In this document: in pieces, positions 63,926 to 64,000 of the stretch | Position numbering within the stretch: position 1 is the first letter of the stretch | Layout of the letters: every line of letters starts with the position of its first letter | NCBI GenBank assembly: GCA_038529265.1 | Contig: JBCBDX010000007.1 | Location: 1 to 64,000 of the forward strand | Length of the DNA: 64,000 nt | Direction: 5' to 3' | Source of the DNA: JBCBDX01 sp038529265 | GTDB lineage: Bacteria; Pseudomonadota; Alphaproteobacteria; Rhizobiales; Rhizobiaceae | Notes under the pieces: generated by a model | Database searches by the model: none | Told to the model about the DNA's origin: nothing | The model's input: only the letters and a program-made list of their open reading frames with translations | Translations under genes and position numbers: made by a program

Positions 63926-64000
63926 CTACTCGATGGTTAGAATTGCGCCGCTGGAGCCTTGAAGCTGATTGGCGTCGATACGAGTGATCGTTTGGCAACG
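63926..64000 (-). CDS. C-terminal fragment of an upstream minus-strand gene (window edge)
   Basis: Twenty-four codons running in from the right edge and ending QGSSGAILTIE-stop (TAG at 63926-63928). Too short to identify. The seven-base spacing to the HTH-like ORF suggests both are in one operon. Confidence 0.3.
   Translation of the reverse strand, partial: RCQTITRIDANQLQGSSGAILTIE

Overview
The window reads as a chromosomal or large-replicon segment of an alphaproteobacterium, most likely in the Hyphomicrobiales (rhizobial side). The grounds are the glycerol ABC transporter order glpR/glpDSTPQUV known from Rhizobium, opgGH-type periplasmic glucan genes, SorC-regulated sugar ABC operons and moderately high GC with frequent GTG/TTG starts. 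The genus cannot be fixed from the sequence. No rRNA, tRNA or CRISPR array was seen.

Layout. (1) 1-3450 is decaying DNA: a serine recombinase pseudogene, an IS30 transposase tail and two broken LysE-type exporters. (2) 3451-4544 holds a small membrane protein and a cytochrome b561. (3) 4552-9563 (minus) is a tight six-gene operon that looks like pteridine or flavin-type metabolism: a 6-pyruvoyl-tetrahydropterin-synthase-like protein, a methyltransferase, a RibD-like reductase, GTP cyclohydrolase II, an MDR dehydrogenase and an IMPase-like phosphatase. (4) 9665-19412 is an envelope block: an EEP hydrolase, OpgG and OpgH, a second cytochrome b561, then a plus-strand operon with a CDP-alcohol phosphotransferase, a membrane phospho/sulfo-hydrolase, a flippase-like protein, a glycosyltransferase and an FkbM methyltransferase. 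Together they suggest synthesis and tailoring of a periplasmic or exported glucan or glycolipid.

(5) 19413-26841 is an accessory island with scars at both ends (an IS3 remnant and truncated LysR on the left, a PAS-like remnant on the right). It carries four genes I cannot assign to a known system: a 3-TM protein, an 864-aa protein with a Gly/Pro-rich head, one membrane span and four CshA/Ig-like repeats, a protein with a Cry-domain-I-like N-terminus, and a protein with a glycine/alanine hydrophobic hairpin and a C-terminal part resembling actinoporin/aegerolysin folds. (6) 26842-41790 is a carbohydrate locus. A minus operon (SorC regulator, epimerase, acetoin-dehydrogenase-like E1 alpha, E1 beta and lipoyl-hydrolase E2, FGGY kinase) faces a plus operon (LsrB/RhaS-type binding protein, ATPase, two permeases, DhaK, DhaL, aldo/keto reductase). 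The combination implies oxidative cleavage of a phosphorylated acyloin-type sugar.

(7) 41925-48458 is a single 2177-aa gene with an N-terminal SIR2-like domain, a central P-loop STAND-like NTPase and C-terminal TPR-like helices, very probably an antiphage protein of the Avs5/SIR2-STAND kind but unusually large. (8) 48480-57126 is the glycerol regulon (GlpR, GlpD, ABC transporter GlpSTPQ, GlpU, GlpV), ending in a clear terminator and followed by an iron-type alcohol dehydrogenase. (9) 58338-63598 (minus) is an efflux operon, membrane-fusion protein, RND pump and two DoxX-like proteins, with a small HTH-like ORF and a gene fragment at the right edge.
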